This document shows positions 26,360 to 35,661 of a stretch of DNA of 64,000 nt, in pieces. Origin of the DNA: Rhizobiales bacterium Y(2018). Its GTDB lineage: Bacteria; Pseudomonadota; Alphaproteobacteria; Rhizobiales; Aestuariivirgaceae. The notes below the pieces were generated by a model. That model was given only the letters and a program-made list of their open reading frames with translations, made no database searches and was not told the origin of the DNA. The stretch spans positions 1-64,000 of the forward strand of contig SCPD01000010.1 in assembly GCA_005502925.1 (NCBI GenBank), in the 5' to 3' direction. The first letter of the stretch is position 1. Each line of letters opens with the position of its first letter. The translations under genes were made by a program, and so were the position numbers.

Positions 26360-27658
26360 ATGGAAACCTTGAGACAGCTGCTGACGGGCGCTTATCGGGA
26401 TCCCGATACAGGCGAGCTCCTCCATGTGCCGATGAAGGCGCTGGTGATCGAGCCGACGCTCGCCGGGCGCGAGGCGGATCTCGTCAAGGCGCTCGATCTG
26501 CCGAAGCCTTTCGCGATCCTCTCCGATGACGATACATATGCCGCGCTGGCGCATCGGGTCGAGCCGGCGCTCGCCTCGCTGGGCGAAATCATTTCGATCA
26601 GGCTCGGCAAACGGCCACATCCCGATGACGAGACGGCGGCGCGCGTGATGCGCGCCGGCGAAAGGGCAGGATCCTATATCGCCGTCGGTTCGGGCAGCAT
26701 CTGCGATCTCGCCAAATATTCCGCCGCCAAACAAGGCAAGCGCTGCGCCGTCTTCGGTACCGCGCCGTCGATGAACGGCTATACGTCCGTCAATGCCGCC
26801 ATCACCGTGCATGGACACAAGAAGTCCCTGGCGGCGATTTCGCCTGACGGCGTCTTCATCGATCTCGAGGTGCTCGCCAAGGCGCCGAAACGCCTGATCC
26901 AGGCAGGTTTCGGCGACGCGATCTGCCGGTCGACGGCGCAGGTCGACTGGCTTCTGTCGAGCCGTCTCTTCGGCCAGGCCTATCGCAAAGCCCCGTTCGC
27001 GTTCATCGCCGATCTCGAAAACCAGCTCGTCGCCGATCCGGGCGCTCTGCTGAAGGGCGATCGCGCCGCCCTGAGCTGCCTCATCCAGATCCTGCTGCTC
27101 TCGGGCTTCGGCATGACAATCTGCGGCGGCTCCTATCCGGCGAGCCAGGGCGAGCATCTGATCAGCCATCATGTCGAGATGATGCCGCCCGAAGGCTGGG
27201 AACCGGCGCTCCATGGCGAGCAGATCGCCGTCACGACGGTGGTGATGGCCAAGCTGCAGGACCAGCTTCTGGCGCGCGATACGCCGCCGCTTCTCGAACC
27301 CAGCAAGCTCAGCATCGGCGCGCTCAAGTCGCATTTCGGCGATGAAGTGGGCGCTGCCTGCTGGCAGGACATCCAGCCCAAGCTCACCGATGCATCCAGG
27401 GCGGCGCGGCTCAATGAAAGACTGCAGGCGATCTGGCCCGTCCTCAGATCAGAGATCGAGCTGGTGCGCCGGTCCTCCGGCGCCATCGACAAGGCGCTGG
27501 CGCAGGTCGAGGCGCCGCGGCGTTATCCGGCGATCGGCCTGTCGCGGTCGTTCTTCAAGAGTGCGATCCTGCATGCGCGGGAAATCCGGAATCGCTATAC
27601 CTTCCTCGACCTCGCGGCCGATTCAGGCCTGCTGGAACCGGAAAGGCTGATCGATTGA
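26360..27658 (+). CDS. AraM/EgsA-like NAD(P)-dependent glycerol-1-phosphate dehydrogenase family protein
   Basis: A 432-residue protein of the iron-containing alcohol dehydrogenase/dehydroquinate synthase-like fold, in the sn-glycerol-1-phosphate dehydrogenase (AraM) branch. Visible are VGSGSICDLAKYSAA (nucleotide loop), FGTAPSMNGYTSVNAAI, the metal-binding region around GFGDAICRSTAQVDW, and SQGEHLISHHVEMM with two metal histidines. It is longer than archaeal EgsA (~350) and close to bacterial AraM in length. It probably oxidises or reduces a polyol phosphate made by the FGGY kinase encoded in the same operon. The stop overlaps the next gene by four bases. Confidence 0.8.
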   Translation: METLRQLLTGAYRDPDTGELLHVPMKALVIEPTLAGREADLVKALDLPKPFAILSDDDTYAALAHRVEPALASLGEIISIRLGKRPHPDDETAARVMRAGERAGSYIAVGSGSICDLAKYSAAKQGKRCAVFGTAPSMNGYTSVNAAITVHGHKKSLAAISPDGVFIDLEVLAKAPKRLIQAGFGDAICRSTAQVDWLLSSRLFGQAYRKAPFAFIADLENQLVADPGALLKGDRAALSCLIQILLLSGFGMTICGGSYPASQGEHLISHHVEMMPPEGWEPALHGEQIAVTTVVMAKLQDQLLARDTPPLLEPSKLSIGALKSHFGDEVGAACWQDIQPKLTDASRAARLNERLQAIWPVLRSEIELVRRSSGAIDKALAQVEAPRRYPAIGLSRSFFKSAILHAREIRNRYTFLDLAADSGLLEPERLID

Positions 27659-28464
27659 CGACTTTGGCTCCACTCGCTTCCTGCCCGCCCGGCGAGCTTC
27701 GGGCGGTGAAGTCGATCCTCACCGATATCGACGACACGCTGACGCTCCATGGCCGCCTGCCGGCGATCGCCTATCGCGCCCTCGAGGATCTGCGCCGTTC
27801 AGGATTGGTGGTCATTCCGATCACCGGGCGGCCGGCGGGATGGTGCGATCACATTGCCCGCATGTGGCCGGTCGACGGCATCGTCGGGGAGAACGGCGCC
27901 TTCTATTTTCGTTATGACAACACGTCCCGCAAGATGCAGCGTGTCTATGGTCAGCCGGCCGAAGAGCGGCGGGCCAACAACGCCCGGCTCGAAAAGCTCG
28001 GCGCGCGCATTCTCAAGGAATTTCCCGGCACCGCCATCGCCTCCGACCAGGCCTATCGCGAAATCGATATCGCCATCGACTTCTGTGAGGACGTGCCGGC
28101 GCTGCCGCTGGCGACGGCCGAGCGGATCAGGCAGGCCTTCGAGGCCGATGGTGCGGTGGCCAAGGTGAGCTCCATCCATGTCAATGCCTGGTTCGGCCAA
28201 CACGACAAGCTGACAATGACGACGCGCATGCTCAGGGAGTGTTTCGGGATCGATACAGAGCGCGAGAAGCAGCATATTGTCTATGCCGGCGACTCCCCCA
28301 ATGATGCGCCGATGTTCGCCTTCTTCCCGAACTCGGTCGGTGTCGCCAATGTGATGCCTTACAAGGAGATCATGGCGCATCTGCCGCGTTATGTGACCAA
28401 GGCTGAAGGCGGGGAGGGGTTCGCTGAACTCGCCAAGGCTCTGCTGGAGGCCCGCCATGGATAA
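27655..28464 (+). CDS. HAD-superfamily (IIB, Cof/sucrose-phosphatase-like) phosphatase
   Basis: A 269-residue protein starting at TTG 27655, which overlaps the previous stop and has GGAAAGG as ribosome site; GTG 27706 is an alternative. Motif I is LTDIDDTLT (about residues 22-30), motif II PITGRP, and motif IV AGDSPNDAPMF. The type IIB cap lies between II and III. Such enzymes remove phosphate from sugar or polyol phosphates. In this operon it could make the pathway reversible, detoxify a phospho-intermediate or produce a free sugar. It overlaps the regulator gene by eight bases. Confidence 0.82.
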   Translation: MTTLAPLASCPPGELRAVKSILTDIDDTLTLHGRLPAIAYRALEDLRRSGLVVIPITGRPAGWCDHIARMWPVDGIVGENGAFYFRYDNTSRKMQRVYGQPAEERRANNARLEKLGARILKEFPGTAIASDQAYREIDIAIDFCEDVPALPLATAERIRQAFEADGAVAKVSSIHVNAWFGQHDKLTMTTRMLRECFGIDTEREKQHIVYAGDSPNDAPMFAFFPNSVGVANVMPYKEIMAHLPRYVTKAEGGEGFAELAKALLEARHG

Positions 28465-29251
28465 ATTGTCCAAACGCGAGAGACAGGACCGCATCGTCAC
28501 CCGTCTCAACACCACGGTGGCGGTGCGCATTTCCGATCTCGCCGAGGAATTCGACGTCACCACCGAAACGATCAGGCGCGATCTTGACGCTCTCGCCGAG
28601 CGCGGCCTCCTGGCGCGCACCTATGGTGGTGCGGCGATGCGGGCGCTCTCCGACGAGCCCGGTATCGCAGCGCGCGCCCAGACCTATGTCGCCGAGCGCG
28701 AACGCATTGCGCAAACCGCGGCGCGGCTGGTGAAATCCGGCGATGTCCTCATCATCGATGCCGGCTCCACGACATCGCATTTGGCGAAGGTGCTGGCGCA
28801 GCTTCCGATCGAGTTCCGTGCAATCACCAATTCAATCGGCGTGGCGCGGCTCCTGGGCCAATCAGACACGGCTTCCGTGCTGCTTTGCCCTGGCGATCTG
28901 CGCCTCACGGAAGAAGGGGTGTTCGGCCCCGAGACGCTCGATTTCCTCGACCGCTATCACGCCAATCTCGCTTTCATCGGCGCCGGCGGCTTCACGGTGA
29001 ACGAGATCAGCGACGCCGATGCGGCGGGTGCCGCGGTCAAGCGCAAGATCATCGCGCGTTCGGAACGCGTCTATCTGCTCGCCGACCAGACCAAGGCCGG
29101 CATCACCCAGTTCGCGACGATCTGCGCGTTGGGCGCCATAGACGGGCTCATCACCGATGCGAGGCCCGACGAGGCGCTGGTCCGCGCGCTCAGCGAGGCA
29201 CAGGTCGAGCTCAGTGTCGCAGAGCAAGGGAAGACCGGCATCGCCGCATGA
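28457..29251 (+). CDS. DeoR-family transcriptional repressor
   Basis: A 264-residue protein with the DeoR N-terminal winged HTH (residues about 6-60: RQDRIVTRLNTTVAVRISDLAEEF, then TTETIRRDLDALAERGLL) and the C-terminal sugar-phosphate sensor domain (DVLIIDAGSTTSHLAKVL; AFIGAGGFTVNEISDAD). Members respond to phosphorylated sugars. Embedded in the operon, it likely represses it from the repeats before the TIM-barrel gene and is released by a polyol or sugar phosphate. The stop overlaps the kinase start by four bases. Confidence 0.9.
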   Translation: MDKLSKRERQDRIVTRLNTTVAVRISDLAEEFDVTTETIRRDLDALAERGLLARTYGGAAMRALSDEPGIAARAQTYVAERERIAQTAARLVKSGDVLIIDAGSTTSHLAKVLAQLPIEFRAITNSIGVARLLGQSDTASVLLCPGDLRLTEEGVFGPETLDFLDRYHANLAFIGAGGFTVNEISDADAAGAAVKRKIIARSERVYLLADQTKAGITQFATICALGAIDGLITDARPDEALVRALSEAQVELSVAEQGKTGIAA

Positions 29252-30690
29252 TCGTCGGCATCGACATCGGCACCCAAAGTCTCAAGGCGGTGATCCTCGC
29301 CCCCGAGATGAAGATCATCGGCGAGCACGCCATTCCTTACAGCCCGAGTTTCCCGCGCCCCGGATGGGCGGAGCAGGATCCGTCTCTGTGGGAGGCGGCA
29401 CTGGGGCGGGCCATACATGGCGCCCTCGCCAAGGCCGGGCGCAAGGCGGATGAGGTTAAAGCCCTGGGATTCGGTGGCCAGCTTGATGGCTGCGTCGCCA
29501 TCGACCGAAGCGGAAAGCCGTTGCATCCCTGTCTCATCTGGATGGACCGGCGCGCCGAAATCGGCGGCGTCGATGCCGATGCGGTTCATGCACGCTGCGG
29601 CGTGGTGCTCGATGCGACCCATCTCGCCGCCAAGATCAGATGGCTCAAGCGGCATGTACCGACTGTGTCCGCGGCGGTGAAGTTCCATGTGCCGGTGTCC
29701 TATCTGGTGTCGCGGGTGACCGGCGCCCATGTGATCGATCATGCCACCGCCTCGACCAGCATGGTCTACGGGCTCGCCACCAGGGCCTATGACGAGACGT
29801 TGCTCGCGGCTTTCGGAATCGGCGCGGAAGAGCTGCCGGAGGTTATGGACATGGCCGACAAGGCCGGGGAGCTGTCGGCGGAGGGGGCCCGGCTGACCGG
29901 CCTGCCGATGGGCATTCCGGTCGCGGTCGGCACCGGAGACGATTTCTCCTCATCGCTGGGGGCCGGGCTCACCGCCCCCGGGCGTTTCATCAATGTGCTT
30001 GGAACCGCCGAGGTAACGGGGGCGCTGCATCGGGCGCCGGTCGTCGATCCGGGCCGGCTCGTCGAGACGCATGCTTTTCATGGCGGGCACTATTTCATCG
30101 AGAATCCGGGCTGGCTGTCGGGCGGTGCGCTCGTCTGGTTCCGCGACACATTCCGGCTCACAAGTTTTGACGAGTTGACGGGGCTCGCCGGACAGGTGGA
30201 GCCCGGGGCCGAAGGGGTGACGTTCATCCCGGCTTTATCCGGCGCCATGGCGCCCGAATGGATCGCCTCGGCGCGCGGCGCCTTTTATGGCCTGACGCCC
30301 GCGCATGGCGCGCCACATCTGGCGCGCGCTTTGCTCGAGGGGCTCGCTTTCGCCATGCGGGACGTGTTCGAGCGCACACAGGAGCTAGGCCTTGCGGCCG
30401 ATGCCTTGCGGATCGTCGGCGGGGGAGCGCGCAGCGCCTTGTGGAAGCAGATCCGCGCCGATCTCATCGGCCTGCCGGCCGAAACGCCGCTCCATACCGA
30501 TACGTCAGCTATCGGAGCTGCCGTTCTCGCCGGCAAGGCGGCCAGCCTCATTGCGGATATCAGCGCGACGGTAGCCGAGCTCAATCCCGTTGCGGATGTG
30601 ACTTTGCCGCTTGTTCGGCACAAGCAAGCCTATGACAATGCGTATCGGCGCTATCGCCAGCTCTTCGAGTCATTGAGGCCCTTGTTCTGA
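29248..30690 (+). CDS. FGGY-family carbohydrate kinase, xylulokinase-like
   Basis: A 480-residue kinase starting at ATG 29248 (VGIDIGTQSLKAVIL, the phosphate-1 motif of the ASKHA fold). Also seen are LGFGGQLDGCVAIDRSGKPL (XylB-like LSGQMHG position, here GGQLDG), WMDRRA, GTGDDFSSSLGAG and the adenosine motif IVGGGARSALWKQIRADLIGLP. The family phosphorylates pentuloses, polyols or tetritols. The change from GQMHG to GQLDG, which replaces a substrate-contacting His, hints that the substrate is not xylulose. An upstream in-frame extension lies in the regulator gene and is rejected. Confidence 0.85.
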   Translation: MIVGIDIGTQSLKAVILAPEMKIIGEHAIPYSPSFPRPGWAEQDPSLWEAALGRAIHGALAKAGRKADEVKALGFGGQLDGCVAIDRSGKPLHPCLIWMDRRAEIGGVDADAVHARCGVVLDATHLAAKIRWLKRHVPTVSAAVKFHVPVSYLVSRVTGAHVIDHATASTSMVYGLATRAYDETLLAAFGIGAEELPEVMDMADKAGELSAEGARLTGLPMGIPVAVGTGDDFSSSLGAGLTAPGRFINVLGTAEVTGALHRAPVVDPGRLVETHAFHGGHYFIENPGWLSGGALVWFRDTFRLTSFDELTGLAGQVEPGAEGVTFIPALSGAMAPEWIASARGAFYGLTPAHGAPHLARALLEGLAFAMRDVFERTQELGLAADALRIVGGGARSALWKQIRADLIGLPAETPLHTDTSAIGAAVLAGKAASLIADISATVAELNPVADVTLPLVRHKQAYDNAYRRYRQLFESLRPLF

Positions 30691-30713
30691 TACGCATTCT
30701 TTTCACGCTTGCT

Positions 30714-31724
30714 TTGGGCGCTCTCGGCGGCGCCGTCTTCGCCTATCTGCATCTGCCGGCGCCCTGGCTCGCCGGCAGCATGATCGTGGCGATCATCGTC
30801 GTATTGTCCGGGGTGAAGCTCTCGGTGCCACCCTATCTGCGCATTCTCGCCTTCATCATTCTGGGTGTGCAGATCGGCAGCAGCGTCACGTCGGAGACGC
30901 TCGCCACGGCGGGACGCTGGCCATTGAGCCTGGCGATATTGCTGCTGACCGTCTTCGTGGTGACGGCCGCCTGCTATTGGTTCTACCGGCGCGTGCGCGG
31001 CTGGCCGATGGCCGATGCGTTGTTTTCGAGCCTGCCCGGCGCGCTGGCCATGGTCGTCGCCATGGCGGACGAGGCGAAAGCCGATATGCGCCGGGTGATC
31101 ATCGCCCAGAGCATCCGATTGTTCTTCCTCGTCGCGGCCCTGCCGATCGTCATCACCAATCTGTCGCACGCGGCGGCGCCCCGGACGGCAATGGTGCCGA
31201 CGGTGTGGTGGGAGATCGTACTGGTCTTCCTGGCGAGCGCCGCGGCGGCATTGCTTCTCAACCATCTGAAGGTTCCGGCCGGGCTGTTCATCGGCGCGAT
31301 CGTCGTCAGCGCCGGATTCTTTCTGGGAGGGATCGCCCATGGCGTCCTGCCGGCACCGGCGCTGATCCTCGCCAATGTGACGCTCGGCACGCTGCTCGCC
31401 AGCCGGTTCCAGGATTTCAGCCCGGGCGAACTGCTCTATGGCCTGGCGGATGGACTGGCGGGCTTCGCCATCGCGCTAGCGATCTCGATCCTCGGCGCCA
31501 TTCTGGCGAGCCTCGTCGCGCATCAGCCCGTCGCCTTGACGCTGCTCGCCTTCTCGCCGGGCGGGCTCGATGCGATGACGGTCATCGCGCTGGCGCTCAA
31601 TCTCGATCCGGCCTATGTCGGCGCCCATCAATTGGCGCGCTATTTCGCCATGAGTCTCGCCGTTCCGCCGCTCGCCGCCTATCTGCTGCGCCGCCGGCTG
31701 CCGCCGCCATCCTCCGGCGAATAG
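30714..31724 (+). CDS. AbrB-family (PF05145) polytopic membrane protein
   Basis: About 336 residues with some ten hydrophobic helices and the internal duplication usual for the family (GALGGAVFAYLHLPAPWLAGSM early, then HLKVPAGLFIGAIVVSAGFFL). The C-terminal FSPGGLDAMTVIALALNLDPAYVGAHQLAR is diagnostic. The family is often annotated as ammonia monooxygenase or AbrB regulator, but it is a membrane protein of unknown, probably transport, function. The coding frame continues upstream to 30687 (CTG overlapping the kinase TGA) and encodes the missing start of helix 1, so the true start is likely non-ATG. It is the only membrane gene of this operon. Confidence 0.8.
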   Translation: MGALGGAVFAYLHLPAPWLAGSMIVAIIVVLSGVKLSVPPYLRILAFIILGVQIGSSVTSETLATAGRWPLSLAILLLTVFVVTAACYWFYRRVRGWPMADALFSSLPGALAMVVAMADEAKADMRRVIIAQSIRLFFLVAALPIVITNLSHAAAPRTAMVPTVWWEIVLVFLASAAAALLLNHLKVPAGLFIGAIVVSAGFFLGGIAHGVLPAPALILANVTLGTLLASRFQDFSPGELLYGLADGLAGFAIALAISILGAILASLVAHQPVALTLLAFSPGGLDAMTVIALALNLDPAYVGAHQLARYFAMSLAVPPLAAYLLRRRLPPPSSGE

Positions 31725-31811
31725 GGATTCCGGCGAATCGGCCGGCGCGGTAAAAGGCCACCGTTCCGCCGCATTGGAATGGTGCAAGGCGGCGGAATTT
31801 GTTGGAGTTCA

Positions 31812-32528
31812 ATGATGTCGATGCGGCCCATGCGCGAAATTATGGTCCAGCTCCTGGCGACCGTCATGATCCCGCTCACCGTGGCGGGAACCGGCCTCTA
31901 TTACACGCGCTGGCAGCAGAATCTGAGCGATCTCAAGACCATGATTGATCTGGTCAGCGACGAGAACTCCGAGAAGCGCAAGTTCGGCATCGCCATGCTC
32001 GAATATCTCCTGAAGAACGACAAGGTGCCGGTGGAGTTCGTCGCGGCGCAGCTCGATTACGCCAATTCATCTTCCGACAAGCAGATGCTGCCGCTGATGG
32101 AAGCGGCGCTGATGAAAGCGTCGGACGAAAATGCCGCCGTCGCCGAGACCTTCCGCAAGGCGCTCGAACGCCTGCCGAGCCGGCTCTTCGTCCACGCCAT
32201 GACCGATCAGCAGCGTGCCTGCATCGCCACGATGCTTCTGTCGCTGAAGGATGCCGACCGCACACAGATTTCCGTGCCGCTGATCGCGCAGGTCAATTGG
32301 GACGGCAAGCAGCATGAGTTGCGGGTGCTGAAGGACTCCGACATGGAGCGCGGCCAGGCCATCGCCAACATGTTCGGCGCGCTCGGCCTCGAGCTCAAGG
32401 TGATCAATCTCACCACCATCTGGGAAGGCGCCAAGAAGGTCCGGCCCAACACCTTCGAATTGTGGTTCGGCGATGCGCCGCTGCCGACGGTCTGCGGCGG
32501 CTCGGCGCAGCCGGTCAAGTCTCAGTAG
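31812..32528 (+). CDS. Membrane-anchored protein of unknown function
   Basis: A 238-residue protein starting at ATG 31812, preceded by TTGGAG. One membrane helix lies near the N-terminus (about residues 10-27), followed by a soluble part rich in short helices (TMIDLVSDENSEKRKFGIAMLEYLL; a HEAT-like feel up to about residue 135) and a mixed C-terminal domain (ISVPLIAQVNWDGKQHELRVL). No family is recognised. Its stop overlaps the end of the convergent YbaK-type gene by seven bases. Confidence 0.6.
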   Translation: MMSMRPMREIMVQLLATVMIPLTVAGTGLYYTRWQQNLSDLKTMIDLVSDENSEKRKFGIAMLEYLLKNDKVPVEFVAAQLDYANSSSDKQMLPLMEAALMKASDENAAVAETFRKALERLPSRLFVHAMTDQQRACIATMLLSLKDADRTQISVPLIAQVNWDGKQHELRVLKDSDMERGQAIANMFGALGLELKVINLTTIWEGAKKVRPNTFELWFGDAPLPTVCGGSAQPVKSQ

Positions 32529-33010
32529 ACAACCAGGGACGCGGCGCCCGTTTTAGCCTGCAGGTCCTGCGGGGAGAGCCGCATGACGCAATGCGGGGTG
32601 CCGGCGGCAGCCCACACGCTGTCATAGGCCAGGAGATCGGCATCCATGAAGGTCTTGAGCGGCGTGTCGTGGCCGAAAGGCGGGATGCCGCCGATGGCGT
32701 AGCCGGTGGTGCCGCGGACATAGCTGGCGTCCGGGCGCGCCAGGCTCTCGCCGATCACATTTGCCGCCTTCTTCTCGTTAACCCGATTCTTGCCCGAAAC
32801 CAGCAGCAGATAGGGCGTGCCCGACTCGGCGCCTCGGAAAATAAGCGACTTGACGATCTGGGCAACTTCACAGCCGCAGGCGGCCGCGGCTTCCTCGGCG
32901 GTGCGGGTGCTGTCCGCCATGGTGACGATGTGAGGGGATAGGCCAAGGCGCTTCGCCGCATCGGCGACGCGCTGGGCGCTGGAAGGCAGTGGATTGTCCA
33001 TTTCGGTCAT
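32522..33010 (-). CDS. YbaK/EbsC-family aminoacyl-tRNA deacylase
   Basis: A 162-residue protein of the YbaK/ProX editing fold. Characteristic segments are GCEVAQIVKSLIFRGAESG with the conserved lysine, LLVSGKNRVNEKKAANVIGE, and TGYAIGGIPPFGHD. These free-standing proteins clear mischarged tRNAs, for example Cys-tRNAPro or Ala-tRNAPro. The subclass (YbaK versus ProXp-ala) cannot be fixed here. It is a single gene, convergent with the previous one. Confidence 0.88.
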   Translation of the reverse strand: MTEMDNPLPSSAQRVADAAKRLGLSPHIVTMADSTRTAEEAAAACGCEVAQIVKSLIFRGAESGTPYLLLVSGKNRVNEKKAANVIGESLARPDASYVRGTTGYAIGGIPPFGHDTPLKTFMDADLLAYDSVWAAAGTPHCVMRLSPQDLQAKTGAASLVVY

Positions 33011-33112
33011 GGCTTTGCTGGTGCGGGAGTTGCAGGATATGGAAATAGCTGAAGAAACGAGTCTTTTGCGACCTATTTTGGCACAGACGGTTCATAACTC
33101 GGGAGCATTCTA

Positions 33113-33667
33113 GTGGTTTCCCCTCTGTCGACAAGATTGCCGGGAGATCAGAGTCTGGGCGGCGCGTTGCGCCAGGCCCGCCTGGCGGAGGCTGCCCATT
33201 TCGATGCGGTGCTGGATATCAGAGACGCCCAGACGCTGCGCCTGCAAGTCCTGAAAGACGATCTGGCGCCGGTCGTGGCCAGCAATAGCGCCGCCACGTC
33301 CTTCATCGACCTGGCGCTGGTGCCGGGTGACCCGCCGCGCCTGTGGGTCGATCTCATCACTTCCGTGGTCATGGCGCCCGATCCGCGCAGCTACCGGCTA
33401 GTCCAGGACAGTCCGGCAGGACGCCAGACACTGCTCGAGACGACGAACCGCGTCGAGATGATCGAGCGCATCACCCAGCATATCGCCCACCGCCTGATCG
33501 CGCGGGAGCGTGAGATCACGGCTGTTTCTGCCCCAGCGGCAGGTCCAAAGCCGGCGATCATCGGGCATTCGACCACTGCCTTGATCCTGGCCTGGCTGTC
33601 CGGCTTTTCCATCGGGGCCTTGGCGCTTTTCATTGCCGGAATATTAATTTCCCGGCTCACTGGATAG
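33113..33667 (+). CDS. Hypothetical protein with C-terminal membrane anchor
   Basis: A 184-residue protein, start GTG 33113 (other starts possible). The soluble part (residues about 20-125) alternates strands and helices: LRLQVLKDDLAPVVA, DLALVPGDPPRLWVDLITSVVM, and TTNRVEMIERITQHIAHRLIAREREI. After a short Ala/Pro linker a single membrane helix (about 153-180, ILAWLSGFSIGALALFIAGILI) ends the protein, so it is a tail-anchored inner-membrane protein. No family is recognised. It precedes the sphingolipid genes by 135 bases on the same strand. Confidence 0.55.
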   Translation: MVSPLSTRLPGDQSLGGALRQARLAEAAHFDAVLDIRDAQTLRLQVLKDDLAPVVASNSAATSFIDLALVPGDPPRLWVDLITSVVMAPDPRSYRLVQDSPAGRQTLLETTNRVEMIERITQHIAHRLIAREREITAVSAPAAGPKPAIIGHSTTALILAWLSGFSIGALALFIAGILISRLTG

Positions 33668-33802
33668 CGTCGTTAATAATCTGAAATACCTTTTGATTTT
33701 AAGCTTTCCCGTCCCGCTGTTAGCTAAGAGCAGGGGATTTCAGCGAGTCCTGTCCTTTTCAGGGCGCTGTCGGGAAATAGGTAGTAAGGTCAAGAGGTTA
33801 AG

Positions 33803-35641
33803 TTGCACGGCACGGCTATCAAAGGGGGATTGAGGCAGAGCGCGAGCGAGTTCGCGTTGAGCCCCACGTCCCATCATAACCCGGTGCTGGCGAAAGTGCT
33901 TGGTGGTTTTGCCACTCTCACCGCGGGTCTCGACTATGCGGCGCGGGGTGTGACGGGCTTCAATTTCTATTCGTCGCGCGGCCAGCTCGAGCACGTGCTG
34001 CCCTATCGCGAATTGCGCCTCAAGGCTCTGGCCACGGCGCGCAAGCTTCTCTCGACCGGCCTCAAGCGCGGCGAACGCGTCGCCGTCGTCGCCGAGACGA
34101 GCCCCGATTTCATGGCGGTGTTCTTCGGCTGCCAATATGCCGGCCTGGTGCCGTGCCCGATGCCCTATTCGATGTATATCGGCGGCAAGAACGCCTATGT
34201 CTCACGCATCGCCGGCATGCTGAAGACGGCGCGCGCCAGCGCGGTCATCCTGCCTGGCGATCTCGTCTCCCATATCACCGAGGCGGCGCGGCTCGCCGAC
34301 ACGGCGATCGTCAAGACTTTCGAAGAACTGGCGGCGATGCCGGAGAGCATCGAGAAGCTGAAGCCCTTCGACGTCGACGATGTCGCCTATATCCAGTATT
34401 CCTCGGGCTCGACCTCGAGCCCCAAGGGCGTGCTCATCACCCAGAAGGCGATCGTCGCCAATACGCGCGGCATCCTGCGCGACGGCCTCAAGATCACCAA
34501 TGAGGATCGCGCCTTCTCCTGGCTGCCGCTCTATCACGACATGGGCCTTGTCGGCTTCTGCCTGTCGCCGATGATGGGGCAGGTGACTGTCGACTATCTC
34601 TCGACGACGTCCTTCGCCCGCCGTCCGGCCATGTGGCTCAAGCTCATGTCGGAGAACCGCAACACCATCGCCTATTCGCCTTCCTTCGGCTTCGACCTCG
34701 CGGCGCGCCGGATCAATGGCGAGGCGGTGACACTGGATCTGACGTCCTGGCGCGTTGCCGGCATCGGCGGCGACATGGTGCGCGCCGACATCCTGAATGA
34801 TTTCGCTGAGAAGCTGTCGGTTGCCGGCTTCGACGCCAAGGCCTTCACGCCGAGCTACGGCATGGCCGAGTCGACGCTCGCCATCACCTTTGCCGATCTC
34901 AGCAAGCCGGTGAAGATCGATACCGTCGATCGCCTCCATTACAAGCTGGCGCAGCGCGCGGTTCCGGCGAGCGAGCAGCTCAAGCAGAGCCCCGAGCGGG
35001 TGCGCAGCTTCGTCGTGTGCGGCAAGCCGATCGCCGGCCATGAAATCGTCATCCGTGACGATAGAGGGGCAGATCTCGGCGAGCGTGAAATCGGCCGTAT
35101 CCTGTTCAAGGGCCCGAGCCTGATGGACGGCTATTTCGAGAATGCCGAAGCCACCCAGGCGATCATGACCGCCGATGGCTATATGGATACCGGCGACATG
35201 GGCTACTGGCTCGACGGCGAGATCGTGATCACCGGCCGCGCCAAGGACCTGATTCTCCATAACGGCCGCAATATCTGGCCGCAGGACATCGAATGGGCGG
35301 CCGAGCAGATCGAGCCGCTGCGCAATGGCGATGCCGCGGCCTTCGCGGTCGAAGGCGAAGATGGCGAGGACGATGTCGTCGTGCTCGTGCATTGCCGGCT
35401 CGCCGATGCGGTGGAGATGGAAGATTTGCGCCGCAAGGTCGCCGCCGTCGTCCATCAGACCGCCGGCATCGAATGCGCCGTGATCCTCGTCGCGCCGAAG
35501 AGCCTGCCCTTCACCTCTTCGGGCAAGCTTTCCCGCGCCGGCGCCAAGGATGGGTATCTCACCGGCGATATCGCCGAAATTTCGCCTCTGGCGCGCCTGC
35601 CGCGTTCCCTGGATGAAACGCGGCTCGCGGCCGCGCAATAA
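33803..35641 (+). CDS. Fatty acyl-AMP ligase / acyl-ACP synthetase of ceramide synthesis
   Basis: A 612-residue adenylating enzyme of the FAAL branch, beginning at TTG 33803. It shows the P-loop YIQYSSGSTSSPKGVLITQK (about residues 194-213), SWLPLYHDMGLVGFCLSP typical of FAALs, YGMAESTLAITF, and DTGDMGYWLDGEIVITGRAKDL. In Caulobacter the homologous gene beside spt activates fatty acid and loads the dedicated ACP. Here it heads a plus-strand operon synthetase-reductase-ACP-SPT, the Caulobacter gene set in order. It should supply the acyl-ACP that serine palmitoyltransferase condenses with serine. Confidence 0.87.
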   Translation: MHGTAIKGGLRQSASEFALSPTSHHNPVLAKVLGGFATLTAGLDYAARGVTGFNFYSSRGQLEHVLPYRELRLKALATARKLLSTGLKRGERVAVVAETSPDFMAVFFGCQYAGLVPCPMPYSMYIGGKNAYVSRIAGMLKTARASAVILPGDLVSHITEAARLADTAIVKTFEELAAMPESIEKLKPFDVDDVAYIQYSSGSTSSPKGVLITQKAIVANTRGILRDGLKITNEDRAFSWLPLYHDMGLVGFCLSPMMGQVTVDYLSTTSFARRPAMWLKLMSENRNTIAYSPSFGFDLAARRINGEAVTLDLTSWRVAGIGGDMVRADILNDFAEKLSVAGFDAKAFTPSYGMAESTLAITFADLSKPVKIDTVDRLHYKLAQRAVPASEQLKQSPERVRSFVVCGKPIAGHEIVIRDDRGADLGEREIGRILFKGPSLMDGYFENAEATQAIMTADGYMDTGDMGYWLDGEIVITGRAKDLILHNGRNIWPQDIEWAAEQIEPLRNGDAAAFAVEGEDGEDDVVVLVHCRLADAVEMEDLRRKVAAVVHQTAGIECAVILVAPKSLPFTSSGKLSRAGAKDGYLTGDIAEISPLARLPRSLDETRLAAAQ

Positions 35642-35661
35642 CCACGATTGGCTTAGGGCCG

